This document shows positions 1-11,355 of a stretch of DNA of 64,000 nt, one piece after another. Every line of letters starts with the position of its first letter. The first letter of the stretch is position 1. The stretch covers positions 1 to 64,000 of the forward strand of contig JAWPHD010001814.1 in assembly GCA_037043455.1 (NCBI GenBank), given 5' to 3'. Source of the stretch: Cyrtodaria siliqua. Its lineage: Eukaryota > Mollusca > Bivalvia > Adapedonta > Hiatellidae. The notes beneath the pieces were generated by a model. It had not been told where the DNA came from. It saw only the letters and a program-made list of their open reading frames with translations, and made no database searches. A program made the position numbers and the translations under genes.

Positions 1-644
1 ACCATAGTTATAAGAAAACAAATAGCATCAACATTTCCTGAAAGTGTAGTAAAATTCGGGTGCATTAAGAATGCATCTGACATTTAATTTAGAATGCATT
101 TCTCATAATTATTATAGTGTTAATTTTGTTGATTTTTTGACCATTTAACAAATAGTCTTGTGCATTTCATGCTTTGTTAACATTAACTGTTTTTCATATT
201 TTTAGTAGATACAGGGCTTTTTTACCTCTTCTCAGTTGAAAATTTGACTGTTTTTTCCCAACTGTGGCAAAAATCAATCAGAAAGCAGCAGTCTCTCAGA
301 ATTTGAGAAAAAGCATGAATTCTGTAATGTGTTTTTGTCTGTTAAGTCAATTCAAACTCAGAAAGAAATAAGCATGCTCTTTTTCCCAAAATGGACAGGC
401 CTGGGCCTCTTCCCAATTTTGTGGAAAAAAGTCCTGAGATATGAAACTAAACATCAACACTTTTTTTGGCAGAAAATGTTCTTTCCCCATGTCATATATA
501 ATACACCTGGTCAAAGTCTGGACAAGATTCATTTTGAAATAATTCTGGAGGCAAGCCTCTTTGATTGGAGATGGAAAAAACTTGTGTGACTTGGTTTCAT
601 GTCTTATTGTCAATCTGTTATACCTTCATTAAGCAAAATATTTA
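1..644. other. Non-coding start of window, no gene seen
   Basis: Left of torsin copy A exon 4, so probably an intron of that gene. The overlapping short open frames on both strands (about 330-613) have no recognisable domain. A 'cagggctttttt' sequence near 211 recurs at about 3187 and may be the edge of a dispersed repeat. Nothing else can be supported. Confidence 0.4.
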
Positions 645-1150
645 TGTCTCCCCCACTTTGTGGAGGGGAGACATATTGTTTTTGTGCTCTCTGTTATTCT
701 GTCTGTATGTCACAAACTTTGTCAGGACTAGTTTTCCTTAACCCCTTGCTGGATTTTAACGAAACTTTGCAGAGATGATCAGTACCAAGCCTAGTTGTGC
801 ATATTTTTGCCGTGTTTCGGTTGAATGCTTTTGGGCATATTTATGGCACTTTAAAGGTTTTAATACACAAACCTTGTCAGGACTAGTTCTCCTGAACCCC
901 TGTCCAGATTTTCAATGAAAGTTTGCAATGATGATCAGTACCAAGTCTTATTGCGCATGGATTTGCCGTGTTCCGGTTCAACGATTTTTGGCAGAGTTAT
1001 GGCCCTTTAAAGGTTTAAATACACAAGAGTTCTCCTGAACCCCTAACCAGATTTCAATACCAAGCCTAGTTGCGCATATTATCTTTGTGTTCCACGTGAA
1101 TGATTTTCTGCGGATTTATAGCCTTTTCCCCAGTGGGTTTAGACATCTGT
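645..1150 (+). repeat. Diverged tandem repeat, period about 165 bp
   Basis: Two to three degenerate units contain phrases such as 'gatgatcagtaccaagcct', 'gttatggccctttaaagg' and 'agttctcctgaacccct'. The same unit recurs at 6660-7290 and, in reverse complement, at 15478-16330. The left edge holds a short hairpin (ccccactttgtggagggg). It is a high-copy dispersed repeat rather than a gene. Confidence 0.7.
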
Positions 1151-1790
1151 CTTTGCTAAAAACAACCTCTAGTTCCATCTGATTATATGAAAATTTATAA
1201 AATGAAGTATCATTAACAAAGTTTATATTTGATTGGTCAGCTGCATACTATGCCTTGCACAACTGGTTAGAGAAACTGCACTCTGCGGTGACTCAAAATT
1301 TTGTCTGTGTTGTACTGTCTTGACCTTTCTCGCCCCGCTGAAAATGACACGCGTTTACCTGGACATGATCAATTTAAAGCCCATCAAGACCCTGATCAAA
1401 TGCGGCCTTTTGAGAGCCTGCTTGATGAGTTCCGATTGGCCAGGGATTGCCAGCGTGTAACTGTTGGCCAATGCAAACTGAACGTCACCAGATTGATCTG
1501 TCAAAATGCATGTCAAACATTTGTTCTGCCCTCATTGTTTCTGCTCGGCGTCGTGTTATTGTTTTAAATTTATATAACTTCATTTTGTGTCGCGTTGTAA
1601 AATGAAACATGACTTTTTCGAAAAATTTGGGTAGCGAGGGAAACATTGACATTCAATTGGGTTGGAACGGCGTGCCTTGACATATTTTGAATACCATTTT
1701 AAAGTGTTTTAAAATGACAAGGAATGTTTCAAAATTTGTGATGTTTTTTTTTTATATTATTAGTATTTGAAATTGGGGTTACTTACAAGT
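1151..1790. other. Non-coding stretch, nothing recognised
   Basis: Short overlapping open frames around 1233-1567 show no domain, and the codons do not resemble the neighbouring torsin exons. No repeat structure is visible. Confidence 0.4.
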
Positions 1791-1794
1791 GTCG

Positions 1795-2170
1795 TCTAGT
1801 GTATATAGAGGATCTTACATGAGTACTCATTCATTAATAAATTTATTAAACGAGTTGGCAAAATGATATAATGCCAGACTCTTGCCGAGCATTATATCAT
1901 TTTTGCTAACAAGTTTAATAAATTCAATAATGAATGAGAACGAATGTTAGATTCTATTTATCACATAACTCACATATTGACTTTTATTGCATTTTGCCTG
2001 TCGCTTTAACACGCGAAACCTACATAAACCGTGGAATTGGATCATAGTCATTATCGATTTTTGACAGCGCATACTAGGCTAATCTGCATACTTACATAAC
2101 TAGTAGTATATCGGAAATATAGAATGGTGTTATTCCACTCCCACATCGTAAGTTATGTGATAAAATGTGT
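1795..2170 (+). repeat. Palindromic MITE, 'ttatgtgataa' family
   Basis: An internal palindrome (about 1827-1950) pairs 'ttattaaacgagttggc' and 'aaatgatataatgc' with their complements. It is followed by 'tttatcacataac' and ends near 2165 with 'taagttatgtgataaa'. Related sequence occurs at about 3105-3190, 4365-4740, 58800-58850 and 59505-59660. No coding capacity is present, so this is a non-autonomous DNA element. Confidence 0.65.
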
Positions 2171-2273
2171 TAATGGGACATTCATTTCATCACAGTTGTC
2201 TGTCTATTAATGTATTATGTGTTAATGGACATAAAAGCCATTACATTTCTTACACGATTGTCTGATTCTTCAG

Positions 2274-2398
2274 TAACACGGCTGGTAACGACATAGCAGA
2301 GAAGACTATCAGACATTGGACGGACAACCAGCAACGTGAGAAACTTCTCCTGAAGGACATGGAGGCGGTTATACTGATACCCGCCTACAACTCTGACA
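2274..2398 (+). CDS. Torsin-like AAA+ ATPase, copy A, exon 4 (internal)
   Basis: The exon runs from after the acceptor 'ttcttcag' to before the donor 'gtatgtgc'. It is 125 nt and starts after two codon bases. It encodes 'NTAGNDIAEKTIRHW', the segment just after the torsin sensor-1 asparagine (family FLSN). The matching exon of copy B (59862-59986) has the same length and phase and a similar protein. The exons carrying Walker A and Walker B of copy A are not visible and should lie upstream of base 1. Torsins act in the ER and nuclear-envelope lumen as ATPases that need a membrane cofactor (LAP1/LULL1); that role is family knowledge. Confidence 0.85.
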
Positions 2399-4014
2399 GT
2401 ATGTGCACTTATTAAGATATCATGTCTGAGCTATTCTAATTTACTAGTCAGTCGCCATCGGCTAAACAAACTTAAGAGATTAATACATGTTTATGTAGTG
2501 TTTTAGCTAATTTGGCTCAAGTCATTTTGTCATAAATAAACATTTGTCATTTGTAAAATAACTTTTTCATGTGCAACAATGTATTAAAATCCTTGATTGG
2601 TTCCTCATGTAATCGTACGAACTTCTATAATTTTAAAACTATAAAAACTGCTATAATATGCATACCACCGCTTGACAATCTAGGCTGACTGTGTTACAAG
2701 TTTCGCCCTTCAATAGAACCATTTTTTTAAAAAACATAAAAATGTTGCTAATTTCGCTAAAATATTTTAGCCAGATTTATTTGTCGAAAGAAAATATAGG
2801 TGGTTAGCCAGTGTGGCTAAACAGTTTTTAGCCAATGAATACTCGTTGGTATACTTGAGGACATTAAAAATGCCTCATGTATAATGTTTCAATAATTCTT
2901 ACATGCATCTTTTAAACTAATGTCCCGATAGCCATTTTGTGTTGCCTATTTCAAAACCGTTTTTCACATGAAGATGAAGTGAAAATGAAATTATTTTCAA
3001 TGAGGCGTTTTTAAAGTCCTCGGGTATATAAGCACATCAGGGCACATGCATTAAACCACCAAATTATATATCTTTTACCTAGAGGATATAAAATAAGTGC
3101 CTACTTAATATTGAATTATTAAACGAGTTGGATAACATTATATGATGTGAGGCTTTGCCAAGCATAATGTGAGGCTATGTCAAGCACAGGGCTTTTTTTA
3201 AGAAAACTGGGAAAAGGTCTAGACCTGCTGATTTTGGGGGTAAAATGCATGAGATTGCCAAAATTGGGAAAAAGAAGTTGATTTTCGCTATTTAGGGGAA
3301 CGTTGTTTAAGGGGAAAAAATCATTAAAATGTTTTTTGGTGCCGCATTGCCGATTTTATCTCAAAAGTAATAAAATAAAAAATCAGAAATGCGCTACCGA
3401 AATTTCGAGAAAAAAGTTCCGCATCCAAGTTTGTTCCGGTTTTTACATGCCACTACCTCAGGGGAATCCCCTTATGGGTAGACTGGTGCGCGGCCGACTA
3501 TCTGCCGCTCTGCTCGCTAGCAGTCATACGGGTACCAATCTAGGAGAGTCAGACACTTGAGACGCTTGGAACTAGTAGGTGCTACAGAAGAGGCGATTTA
3601 TTCAAGCGTCTAATCGACAAAGTCTCACAACAACATGCAATAATGGCGGTGTCATAGAGTCGATTGAAGTTCATGCGTGATCTTATACAAATATACGGAC
3701 TTATTGTGATTGAAAGAAGCGTAAGTCGGGAAGAAATGATAAGGTAATGATCGACAATAGAGATGAGCTGATCCAACTGGTTATTGCACATGTATTTCGA
3801 GATATTTTGCATCAATACATGTATTGGAATTAAAGTTTGGATAAAATAAAATCGCCCGCGTGTCTGTTGACCACTGTAAAATTGTAAAAAAAATGCGCCC
3901 GCCCGCATCTCTTCTCAGAAAAAGTGGCCTGAGAACCAGGTAATTAATTTTTTGTGGCCTAATTATGTACGGTTGACATTGCTATTACATATGAGAACTT
4001 CCATTGTAATTCAG
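2399..4014 (+). other. Intron 4 of torsin copy A
   Basis: Bounded by GT at 2399 and AG at 4013-4014. It contains a MITE fragment at about 3105-3190 and a repeat edge beginning 'cagggcttttttt' at about 3187. The short open frames at 3303-3560 and 3582-3908 have no recognisable domain. No gene is supported inside the intron. Confidence 0.75.
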
Positions 4015-4283
4015 GTGGACTATGGCACAGTGAGCTGATCACCAAGAACCTCATCACAGCATACATACCGTTCCTTCCTCTGGAACGCAAGCACGTCAAA
4101 CAGTGTATCAGAGATGGTCTCATCTCAAAAGGTTACTACAAATCGGTCGAGGAGATCTCTGATACAAAGGTGCAGGAAATAGCCGACGAGCTGACATATT
4201 ATCCGGACAGTATTTTGATCTTCTCTACAACGGGATGTAAAAGAGTGCACGAGAAAGTTGATTTTATTATGGAAGAATCTTAA
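4015..4283 (+). CDS. Torsin-like AAA+ ATPase, copy A, last exon
   Basis: After the acceptor 'aattcag' the exon reads on in the frame of exon 4 (A|GT). It encodes the torsin C-terminal small domain, starting 'GLWHSELITKNLITAYIPFL', and ends at TAA 4281-4283. Near the end is 'FSTTGCKRV', the GCK sensor-2 motif whose cysteine is characteristic of torsins. At 269 nt it has exactly the length of the last exon of copy B, and most residues are shared, for example 'VQEIADELTY' in both. It is intact and the splice sites are good. Only the last two exons are in the window, so whether the gene is complete cannot be judged. Confidence 0.9.
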
Positions 4284-4364
4284 TGTTGGAAAATTGTAAG
4301 GTTGTTTTGTTTAATCCCATTTGTATACTATACATTATACAGGTAGACCTTGTCTGTAGCGTAC

Positions 4365-4740
4365 ATAGAGGATCTTACATTAGCGCCTGTTAAATATTGA
4401 ATTTATTAACTCGTTGGATAAAATTATATGATGCGAGGCTATGCCGAGCATCATAGCAATTTTTCAATATTAAACAAGCAAGAATGTTTTATCACATAAC
4501 TAAAAAAAAAACTCGTAAGGAACATTTCTTATTGTAGCTGAATGTTAATATATAACTGTCGTATGATGACGTTGTATGTCTGTATGATGACGTCGTATGT
4601 AGACTCGGCCTTCTCCGTACAAAACCGACCAACCAGAACTACCTGTTGCATAGTTATATCTACTAGTGGATTATAGAAAATTATTGGATGGTGTTATTCC
4701 TCTCCAACACCATATGTTATATGATAAATATCAACATTAT
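4365..4740 (+). repeat. MITE of the 'ttatgtgataa' family
   Basis: Directly downstream of torsin A. It begins 'catagaggatcttacatt' like the copy at 1795, carries an internal hairpin (ttattaactcgttgg with its partner after gatgcgagg), then 'tttatcacataac', and ends 'atatgttatatgataaat'. Non-coding. Confidence 0.6.
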
Positions 4741-5010
4741 CCAAAAGAGTGTGATTTTGTAATGAACCAAATAATGATGTTTTGGGGTATAAGAGTAAGC
4801 TTTAATGTGAAATAATACAGCGCGTAAATTAGTGGAACGTGTAATATGTGGAAAAGTGTAAATAGGTAAAATGCTTGTTTTCAATGGAATAAATAGTGAA
4901 TCTCATTCCTTATGTGGGGGTGTTGATAGGTGCGCTGTTGTTGTATATGTTGTTACTGTTGAGGCTAAAACAAAAATAATGTGCTTCAGGTAACCAGAAT
5001 CTATATTTAT
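4741..5010. other. Intergenic, nothing recognised
   Basis: AT-rich sequence between a MITE and a tandem repeat, with no open frame or repeat unit of note. Confidence 0.4.
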
Positions 5011-5148
5011 GTGGCAGCTAGGTGTCAGTATAATGTGACTGGGTCATGTGATGTGTCTACAGTGTGGTATTCCACTGTGGCAGCTAGGTGTCAGTATAAT
5101 GTGACTGGGTCATGTGATGTGTCTACAGCGTGGTATTCCACTGTGGCA
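5011..5148 (+). repeat. 66-bp tandem duplication
   Basis: Two near-identical 66-bp units begin 'gtggcagctaggtgtcagta' and include 'catgtgatgtgtctacag'. They differ at about one position (agtgtgg versus agcgtgg), indicating a recent duplication. Non-coding. Confidence 0.85.
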
Positions 5149-5689
5149 GCACTATGAAGTTGAGCACAGAGCTCACTGCTTCAAGTGGACACTGTCGTAG
5201 TATAACTGAAAGATTTTTTTAAAAGCGATGAAAACCCGCATCAGACAAGACCGTTATATCTTGCGTGGTGGCAGAAAACAACGTTCGCGGCTCAAACATC
5301 AGTCATATAAAGCAGAATAAATTTTAAGAATATCAAAATGTAATAAAACGTACTGTAAAAAAGAAAAAAGAAGGAAACAAAAAGAAGATTTTCTACCTAC
5401 CTACTCATCTGACTTGACCCACACATTATTTTTGTTTTGGCATAATTTATATCTGGATAACTACTGAATGTGTTTTTATATGCAGTTATTTTGCATAAAT
5501 GTGTATATACAACTTGGAAGCATGTGGCATGCAATTCATGTAATGGACAAGTCTTGTATACATAAGATTTAAATTTTGTTCAAATTCATTTTGTTTTGTG
5601 TCTGCAAAATTGTTTCAGGTGCCATCTCGCTCATATCACTAGAGCTGTGGCAGAAAAACAATAACGTGGCTCCAGCATACATGGAGTGT

Positions 5690-5863
5690 CTAAAATAGAA
5701 TTTGCAGCAACTCTGCAGTTCAGGGTGAGAAGGTTCTAGGCCCGTTCTCCATATTTTATGTCGATGTACATGGAGGATGAGCCTGGCATGTTTATTCCTG
5801 TTCGGTGCCATATAACCTTTCATGTGTTGGTGCACCTTAAAACCCCAATTCAATTCAATTCAC
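5690..5863 (+). repeat. SINE-like 3' fragment
   Basis: Contains 'ggtgccatataacctttcat', 'gttggtgcacc' and a (CAATT)n tail. The same 3' module occurs at 59740-59812 and, reversed, in the tRNA-derived SINE at 62964-63238. The tRNA-like head is not clearly present here, so this is probably a truncated copy. Confidence 0.5.
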
Positions 5864-6290
5864 TTTGTGTGAAATGATTTTCTAAATTTGTTTGAAATTA
5901 CTGTCATATTCAAATATGGTTGTCATCTATATATTTCATTTTCAATTTTTGGTGCAAAATGTGCAATATTTCATTATTTTGTTAAGTTATGTTAGGCTAC
6001 TCCATTAAAACATAATGGGAGCCAAAGAAGGCACTTCTGAAATTAAACACACACCCACCCATAGATGAAAAATTGAGTTTAAAGAACCAAATGTCAGAAA
6101 ATAGATGTTTATTAAAATGCCTTCCAGGGGTCACGGGTATGTTTTAATGGAATAACCCTTAATAAATATAGAATTAAGTGCTGCTATATTATTCAACAGT
6201 TAATTAGCATTGTTCTATAAAACTATTTTTTAGTAAATAGCTGTATACATGTAATGTTTCTGTATGTCTTGTTCTGTCTGTATGTTCTGT
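5864..6290. other. Intergenic, nothing recognised
   Basis: AT-rich non-coding sequence without a clear repeat or open frame. Confidence 0.35.
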
Positions 6291-6295
6291 TTTTA

Positions 6296-7290
6296 GCTCT
6301 ACTGGCTGAATGGCGAGTTTTCCGCCATCTGTCAGTCCGTTAAGTTTTGCCTTATTAACACGATAGGGCCTTCATTTTTCATCCGATCTTTTTCAAACTT
6401 TACCAGATTGTTGATATCAATGAAAGCTCAGACAAGTTCGAAAACCACCCAGTTTGAATCAGTAACACCAGAGTTGATTTAGTTAAAAATGCTGTATTTT
6501 GCCTTGTTAAGACAATAGGTCATTTATTTATCATCCGATCTTTACCAAACTTTACCAGATTGTTACTATCAATGAAAACCTGGACAACGAAAACCAACCA
6601 AAGCGGATTAGTAACACCGAAATTATGGCCCTTGATTTAGTTCAAAGAAGCTATTTTGCCATGTTATAATTGATATGGCCTTCATTTTGTCGGATTTCAG
6701 TGAAACTTTGCTCTGATGGTCAGTACCAAGCCTAGTTGTGCAATTCATCACAGTGTTCCGGTTGAATGATTTTTGACGGAGTTATGGTCCTTTAAAGGTT
6801 TTAATACAAAAACTTTGTCCGTAGTAGTTCTCCTGAACCCCTGGCCGGATTTCAATGAAACTTTTTAGGGATGATCAGTGTCAAGCCTAGTTGTGCATAT
6901 CATCACCGTGTTCTGGTTGAATGATTTTTGACTGAGTTATGGCTCTTTAAAGGTTTTAATACACAGACTGTCCAGATTAGTCTCTTCTGAACTCCTGGCC
7001 AGATTTCATCGAATCTTGGCGGGGATGATGAGTATCAAGTCTAGTTGCGCATGTTGCCATGTTCCAGGTGAATGAGTTTTGGCAGAGTTATCCCTTTTAA
7101 GGTTTCTATACACAAACTTTGTGTCCCGACTAGTTCTTTTGATCCCCTGGCCGGATTTCAACGAAACTTGGTGGGGATGATGAGTTCCAAGCCCAGTTGC
7201 ACATATCATCGCCATGTTCTGGTTGAATGATTTTGGACAGAGTTATGGCCCATATACACAAACTTAATCTTTAGCCAGTAGAGCGTCCAA
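6296..7290 (+). repeat. TIR-bounded repeat with internal 165-bp units
   Basis: Starts 'agctctactggct' and ends with the complement 'agccagtagagc' at about 7270. The interior has first 'ggccttcattt…atccgatcttt' units (about 6360-6680), then 165-bp units with 'ttatggccctttaaagg'. It has the same layout as the element at 7325-8870, whose ends are agctctactgat/atcagtagagct. Short open frames such as 7006-7215 are translations of the repeat. Confidence 0.65.
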
Positions 7291-7324
7291 AGGCCCTCTT
7301 GGGCTTCTTGATTCAGACTGTTTT

Positions 7325-8870
7325 TAGCTCTACTGATCAGAGATCAGCAGAGCTTATGCCGTGGTGCGGCATCCGTCGTCCGTCTGTCTGTAAACTTTTT
7401 TTTGTAGCGACTTCTCCTCTGAAACTACTAAATGGATTTTCATGAAACTTTACAGAAATGTTGCCCATGAAGTCTTGTTGATCCTAGCAAAAATTCATGT
7501 TGATGTGAAATCCAAGATGGCCGCCAGATCTAAAAATAGGTTTTTAAAAAACAAGTTTATAGCGACTACTTCTTGAAAACTATAAGTGATATTGATATGG
7601 GACTTTTTCTAAAATGATCAGCATGACATGATGTTGGTCCTTGTCAAAAATCGTTTTCAATGTTAAACATGGCTGCCAGAGGCTATCTTTGTTTACATAC
7701 AGTTATATAGTAAAAACTTGTAGCGACTACTCCTTTGAAACTACTCGACAGATTTTCATGAAACTTTACAGGAATATTACTCTTAATGTCTAATTGATCC
7801 TAGCAAAATTTCAGATCGGCCAGAAATTCAAGATGGCCGCCACAGCTAAAAATAGATTTTTAAAAAAGAAGTTTGTAGCGTCTACGTCTTGAAAACTATA
7901 AGTGATATTGATACGGGACTTTTTTTAAAATGATCAGCATGACATGATGGTTATAAGAGTCAAACATTATTTTGATTCGACGTTAAACATGGCTGCCAGT
8001 GGCCATCTTTGTTTACATAGAGTTATATAATGAAAACTTGTAGCGACTACTCCTCTGAAACTACTTGACGGATTTTCATGAAACTTCACAGGAATGTTGC
8101 TCTTGATGTCTAATTGATCCTAGCAAAATTTCAGGTCGCCCGGAAATTCAAGATGGCTGCCATGGCTAAAAATAGATTTTCAAAATACAAGTTTGTAGCG
8201 ACTACTACTTGAAAACTATAAGTGATATTGATATTGGACTTTTTGTAAAATGATCAGCATGACATGATGTTGGTCCTTGTCATAAATTGTTTTGATTCAA
8301 CGTTAAACATGGCTGCCAACAGCCATCTTTGTTTACATAGAGTTATATAGTAAAAACTTGTAGCGACTAATCCTTTGAAACTACTTGGCAGATTTTCATG
8401 AAACTTTACAGGAATGTTGCTCTTAATGTTTAATTGATCCTAGCAAAATTTCAGATCGGCCAGAAATTCTAGATGGCCGCCACAGCTAAAATTAGATTTT
8501 TTAAAAAAGAAGTTTGTAGCGACTACGTCTTGAAAACTATAAGTGATATTGATATGGGACTTTTTGTAAAATGATCAGCATGACATGATGGTTATCAGAG
8601 TCAAACATTATTTTGATTCGACGTTAAACATGGCTGTCAGCGGCCATCTTTGTTTACATAGAGTTATATAATGAAAACTTGTAGCGACTATTCCTGTGAA
8701 ACTACTTGACGGATTTTCATGAAACTTCACAGGAATGTTGCTCTTGATGTCTAATTGATCCTAGCAAAATTTCATGATGGATGGCCGCCACGGCTAAAAA
8801 TGATTTTTCAAAAAACAAGTCTGTAGCGACTACTTCCTGAAATCAAAATCAATCAGTAGAGCTTCAAGGT
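7325..8870 (+). repeat. TIR-bounded array of about 320-bp tandem units
   Basis: The ends 'agctctactgatcag' and 'atcagtagagcttcaagg' are inverted repeats. Inside, a ~320-bp unit repeats about 4.5 times: 'tagcgactactcc' starts recur at about 7402, 7721, 8041, 8361 and 8680, with a half-unit relative at about 7560, 7877, 8197, 8516 and 8825. Units include 'gattttcatgaaactttaca', 'ctagcaaaatttcag' and 'aagatggccgcca'. No long ORF is present. Confidence 0.75.
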
Positions 8871-8918
8871 CATTGACCTCTTGTTATCTTTTTGTGCTGA
8901 TGTTCTCCTATCTCTTTG

Positions 8919-9173
8919 TCTACACAGGGTAGTACTCACAAGGAAGTGTTGGCAATCGGTGCTCACGTGTCTAAACAGGGTAGTATTCACAAGGAAGTGT
9001 TGCCAGTCTGTGCTCACATGTCTACACAGGGTAGTACTCACAAGGAAGTGTTGTCAGTCTGTGCTCACATGACTACAGAGGGTAGTACTCACAAGGAAGT
9101 CTTGACAATCTGTGCTCACAGGTCTACACAGTGTAGTACTCGCAAGGAAGTGTTGTCAGTCTGTGTTCACATG
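8919..9173 (+). repeat. 51-bp minisatellite, five units
   Basis: Five units of 51 bp have the pattern 'tctacacagggtagtactca', 'caaggaagtgttg', 'ctgtgctcacatg'. Because 51 is a multiple of three, open frames persist on both strands (8853-9041, 8881-9072, 8916-9179). They are translations of the array, with no start context or domain, and are not called as genes. Confidence 0.85.
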
Positions 9174-9219
9174 AGCTAATGTTAATTGTTATATGTACCT
9201 TCCCGACTTCAAAGAAAGG

Positions 9220-9440
9220 TTAGCGCCGTTGTGTAATGGTTAGCATTGCAGCTTAGTAATCCAGTGATCGCAGGTTCAATCCCAGCCAGGACCGAATTTG
9301 GGTTAATTATCGAAATATTTCAAAAATATTTCCTACCTTACCAGTCCTTCGGATGAGACTTTAAACCTAGGTCTGCTCGCTAAAATGCTTAGTGCAATAC
9401 AGCGAGGATAAATAAACGCTTATATGCAAGAAAAAATATT
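9220..9440 (+). mobile_element. tRNA-derived SINE
   Basis: The head resembles a tRNA with pol III boxes: 'tgtaatggttagcattgc' as A box and 'ggttcaatccc' as B box about 40 bp later. A body follows with 'gtccttcggatgagacttta', a phrase found in conserved central domains of animal SINEs (established family knowledge; subfamily not assigned). The 3' end is uncertain. Confidence 0.7.
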
Positions 9441-10029
9441 ATTGTGTCATTTGCATAGCATGGCAGACACTTAGGGATCACTTTGTCCCTCATCGGGCCT
9501 GATGAATCTAGTTAATTTGGGGTCTAAGGTCAAGGTGACTCATAAGCACAAGGCAGGCGACAAAAGGGTTCCGAAGAACAGCCACACCCTTATATTTATA
9601 TTATAATTAAATGAGGGCAGATAAATTCCCTTAATATTGGACCAACCATTGGCAGATAATTAACCAATACAGTACCTGTGGATTAACACATCCAATCAGG
9701 CTGTTCTGTCTCTTCAGACACATTAGGTCTGCAATCTCTTTAGATAAATCGTTGAAACTTGAATTCTGGCCTGGAATTCACCAACCTTTCTTCAAATTAA
9801 TCTTAGACTTTATCTCAGTACTCAAATTTCATTCAGACGTATTGCTAAGACCTTCAAAGATAAACAAACGTGTGAAGTTGCTATTTATTAGTCATTATCA
9901 TATTTATACATAGCAGCTTGTTATGAACGTTATACTTCAAACTTACAGAAAAATATTTGATTTTGAAATTTGCATACTTGGGCTTATGTCTAAGAATATT
10001 CTCAAGAATGGTTGGTGAATTTCAGGCCT
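9441..10029. other. Intergenic, nothing recognised
   Basis: No open frame or repeat of note. Confidence 0.35.
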
Positions 10030-10175
10030 GCAGCTGGCAGAAAGTGGAGTGGAGGTATATAGTACTGGTTCTATCCAGGAAAAAGTGGATGGTCTGCCTC
10101 CTGCACTTAAAATTCGACCATCATATATAGCCTAAAACATACATGATTGCGACAACAGATGTGACTGAAGAACTC
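10030..10175 (+). repeat. SINE body fragment
   Basis: Contains 'gttctatccaggaaaaagtgg', 'tggtctgcctc' and 'catatatagcctaaaa', the same module as the SINE at 58485-58700. The tRNA-like head is missing. Confidence 0.5.
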
Positions 10176-10469
10176 CCTGCTTTATATATCTCATTGTTCT
10201 TTATCTATTTCTATTGACTGAATGAACAGTGGACTGTGAATGCATGTACTAATGCTAAGAAGCACAACTCTGCATGCGTAAGTGCTAATATTGCTCCTTA
10301 TATATCAATTATATTGTGTACATTTAAATTTCTTCTATATATATATGTCGTTCTGATGAATATACTTATTGTGAATCATCATATTCATTTAATGATAATT
10401 ATTATGTGCCACAATTAAATATAAACAAACGAACTGTCTTGTTATTCCCTTTGACCACTAATTAAGCTG
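10176..10469. other. Intergenic, nothing recognised
   Basis: AT-rich; the short open frame at 10236-10418 shows no domain. Confidence 0.3.
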
Positions 10470-10730
10470 TGATTGTCCATAGCTCTATTTGTCCAGACTT
10501 GATCATTAATGAGCCTTTATACAACATGGCAAACTACGGCATCAACTGTAATGCCCTTCAATGTATCGCGGATTTCCTGTTTCAAGGAAACCAGACTTGT
10601 TCTGGAAGGTCGAAATTCAGACAAGGCACCAGTCCCATCAGGAGTACCACAGGGCATAGTCCTGGGTCCTATTCTCTTTCTAATATACATAAATCAGTTG
10701 TCATACATGTATGCAAAAAGTTTTAAATAA
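10470..10730 (+). pseudogene. Non-LTR reverse transcriptase fragment
   Basis: One frame gives an RT palm-type stretch ('[14 protein letters not shown]'). A second frame continues with '[19 protein letters not shown]', the conserved RT block 4/5 of non-LTR retrotransposons (normally SGVPQGSVLGP-LFLIYIND). The switch of frame at about 10600 shows a frameshift. Only about 85 codons remain and no YxDD box is present, so this is a dead LINE fragment. Confidence 0.75.
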
Positions 10731-10765
10731 TAATGTATATAAAAAAATCCTTTTGTAAGATCACA

Positions 10766-10787
10766 CATATATATATATATATATATT
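10766..10787. repeat. (AT)n microsatellite
   Basis: About 11 uninterrupted AT dinucleotides in an AT-rich spacer. Confidence 0.85.
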
Positions 10788-11040
10788 ATTGTAAAGCATT
10801 TATTAACCCGACTTACAGTATTTGATCTTCATTAACAGAAGGATTGCTGTATATCTAAAATAAGAAGAAGAAGGAGTCGAAATAACAAACATACTTTTGA
10901 CATTTGTGGACTTTAATGGACATCAATTTTCTAACAAAACGTAATATTGCATACTGAACCTTGCGGCTAATGCTACATTGCGTCTGTATTCAGCCTTGTT
11001 AGCATTCAAATTGTGAGAGATTGTGTGTTTTTATGTTTTA

Positions 11041-11355
11041 TCGTATCTAATATCGTTACTGAATAATGTCTTGTTAAATCTTCTGAGAATCAATAACATA
11101 GACCTACCGTTAGACCTCGAACTTACCTTGTTCGACCAATCAATTTTACCAATATTAACCTACAATTGCGAAGTTTGGGGATGCGAACACTTAGATGTAA
11201 TAGAAAGTGCATATACTGACTTTTTAAAAAGAGTTACAAACAGTATAAAAGCACCCCTTTTTACAAGCTATATATGCGGAATTTGGCAGACACCCAATCG
11301 CAGTCACTATACAAAGAGAATGATAAACGTTTGTATATATGTATGCAAAAAATAA
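11041..11355 (+). pseudogene. LINE ORF2 C-terminal fragment
   Basis: The frame encodes 'LFDQSILPILTYNCEVWG', the post-RT segment typical of CR1/Jockey-type LINEs (LFD...PIL.YG.EVWG). A 'fLKRV' helix and a degenerate 'GELGR.P' region follow. The matching domain in other LINE copies here is at 31280-31440 and, on the minus strand, at 34760-34950. Terminated at 11353-11355; a fragment. Confidence 0.7.

Noticed and set aside
329..613. Two overlapping 86-88-codon frames
   Set aside because: Opposite strands of the same DNA, no domain, no splice logic.
8853..9179. Overlapping frames on both strands
   Set aside because: Products of the 51-bp minisatellite, whose length is a multiple of three.
9220..9300. 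Possible functional tRNA gene
   Set aside because: A and B boxes are present but no acceptor stem pairs, and a SINE body follows.
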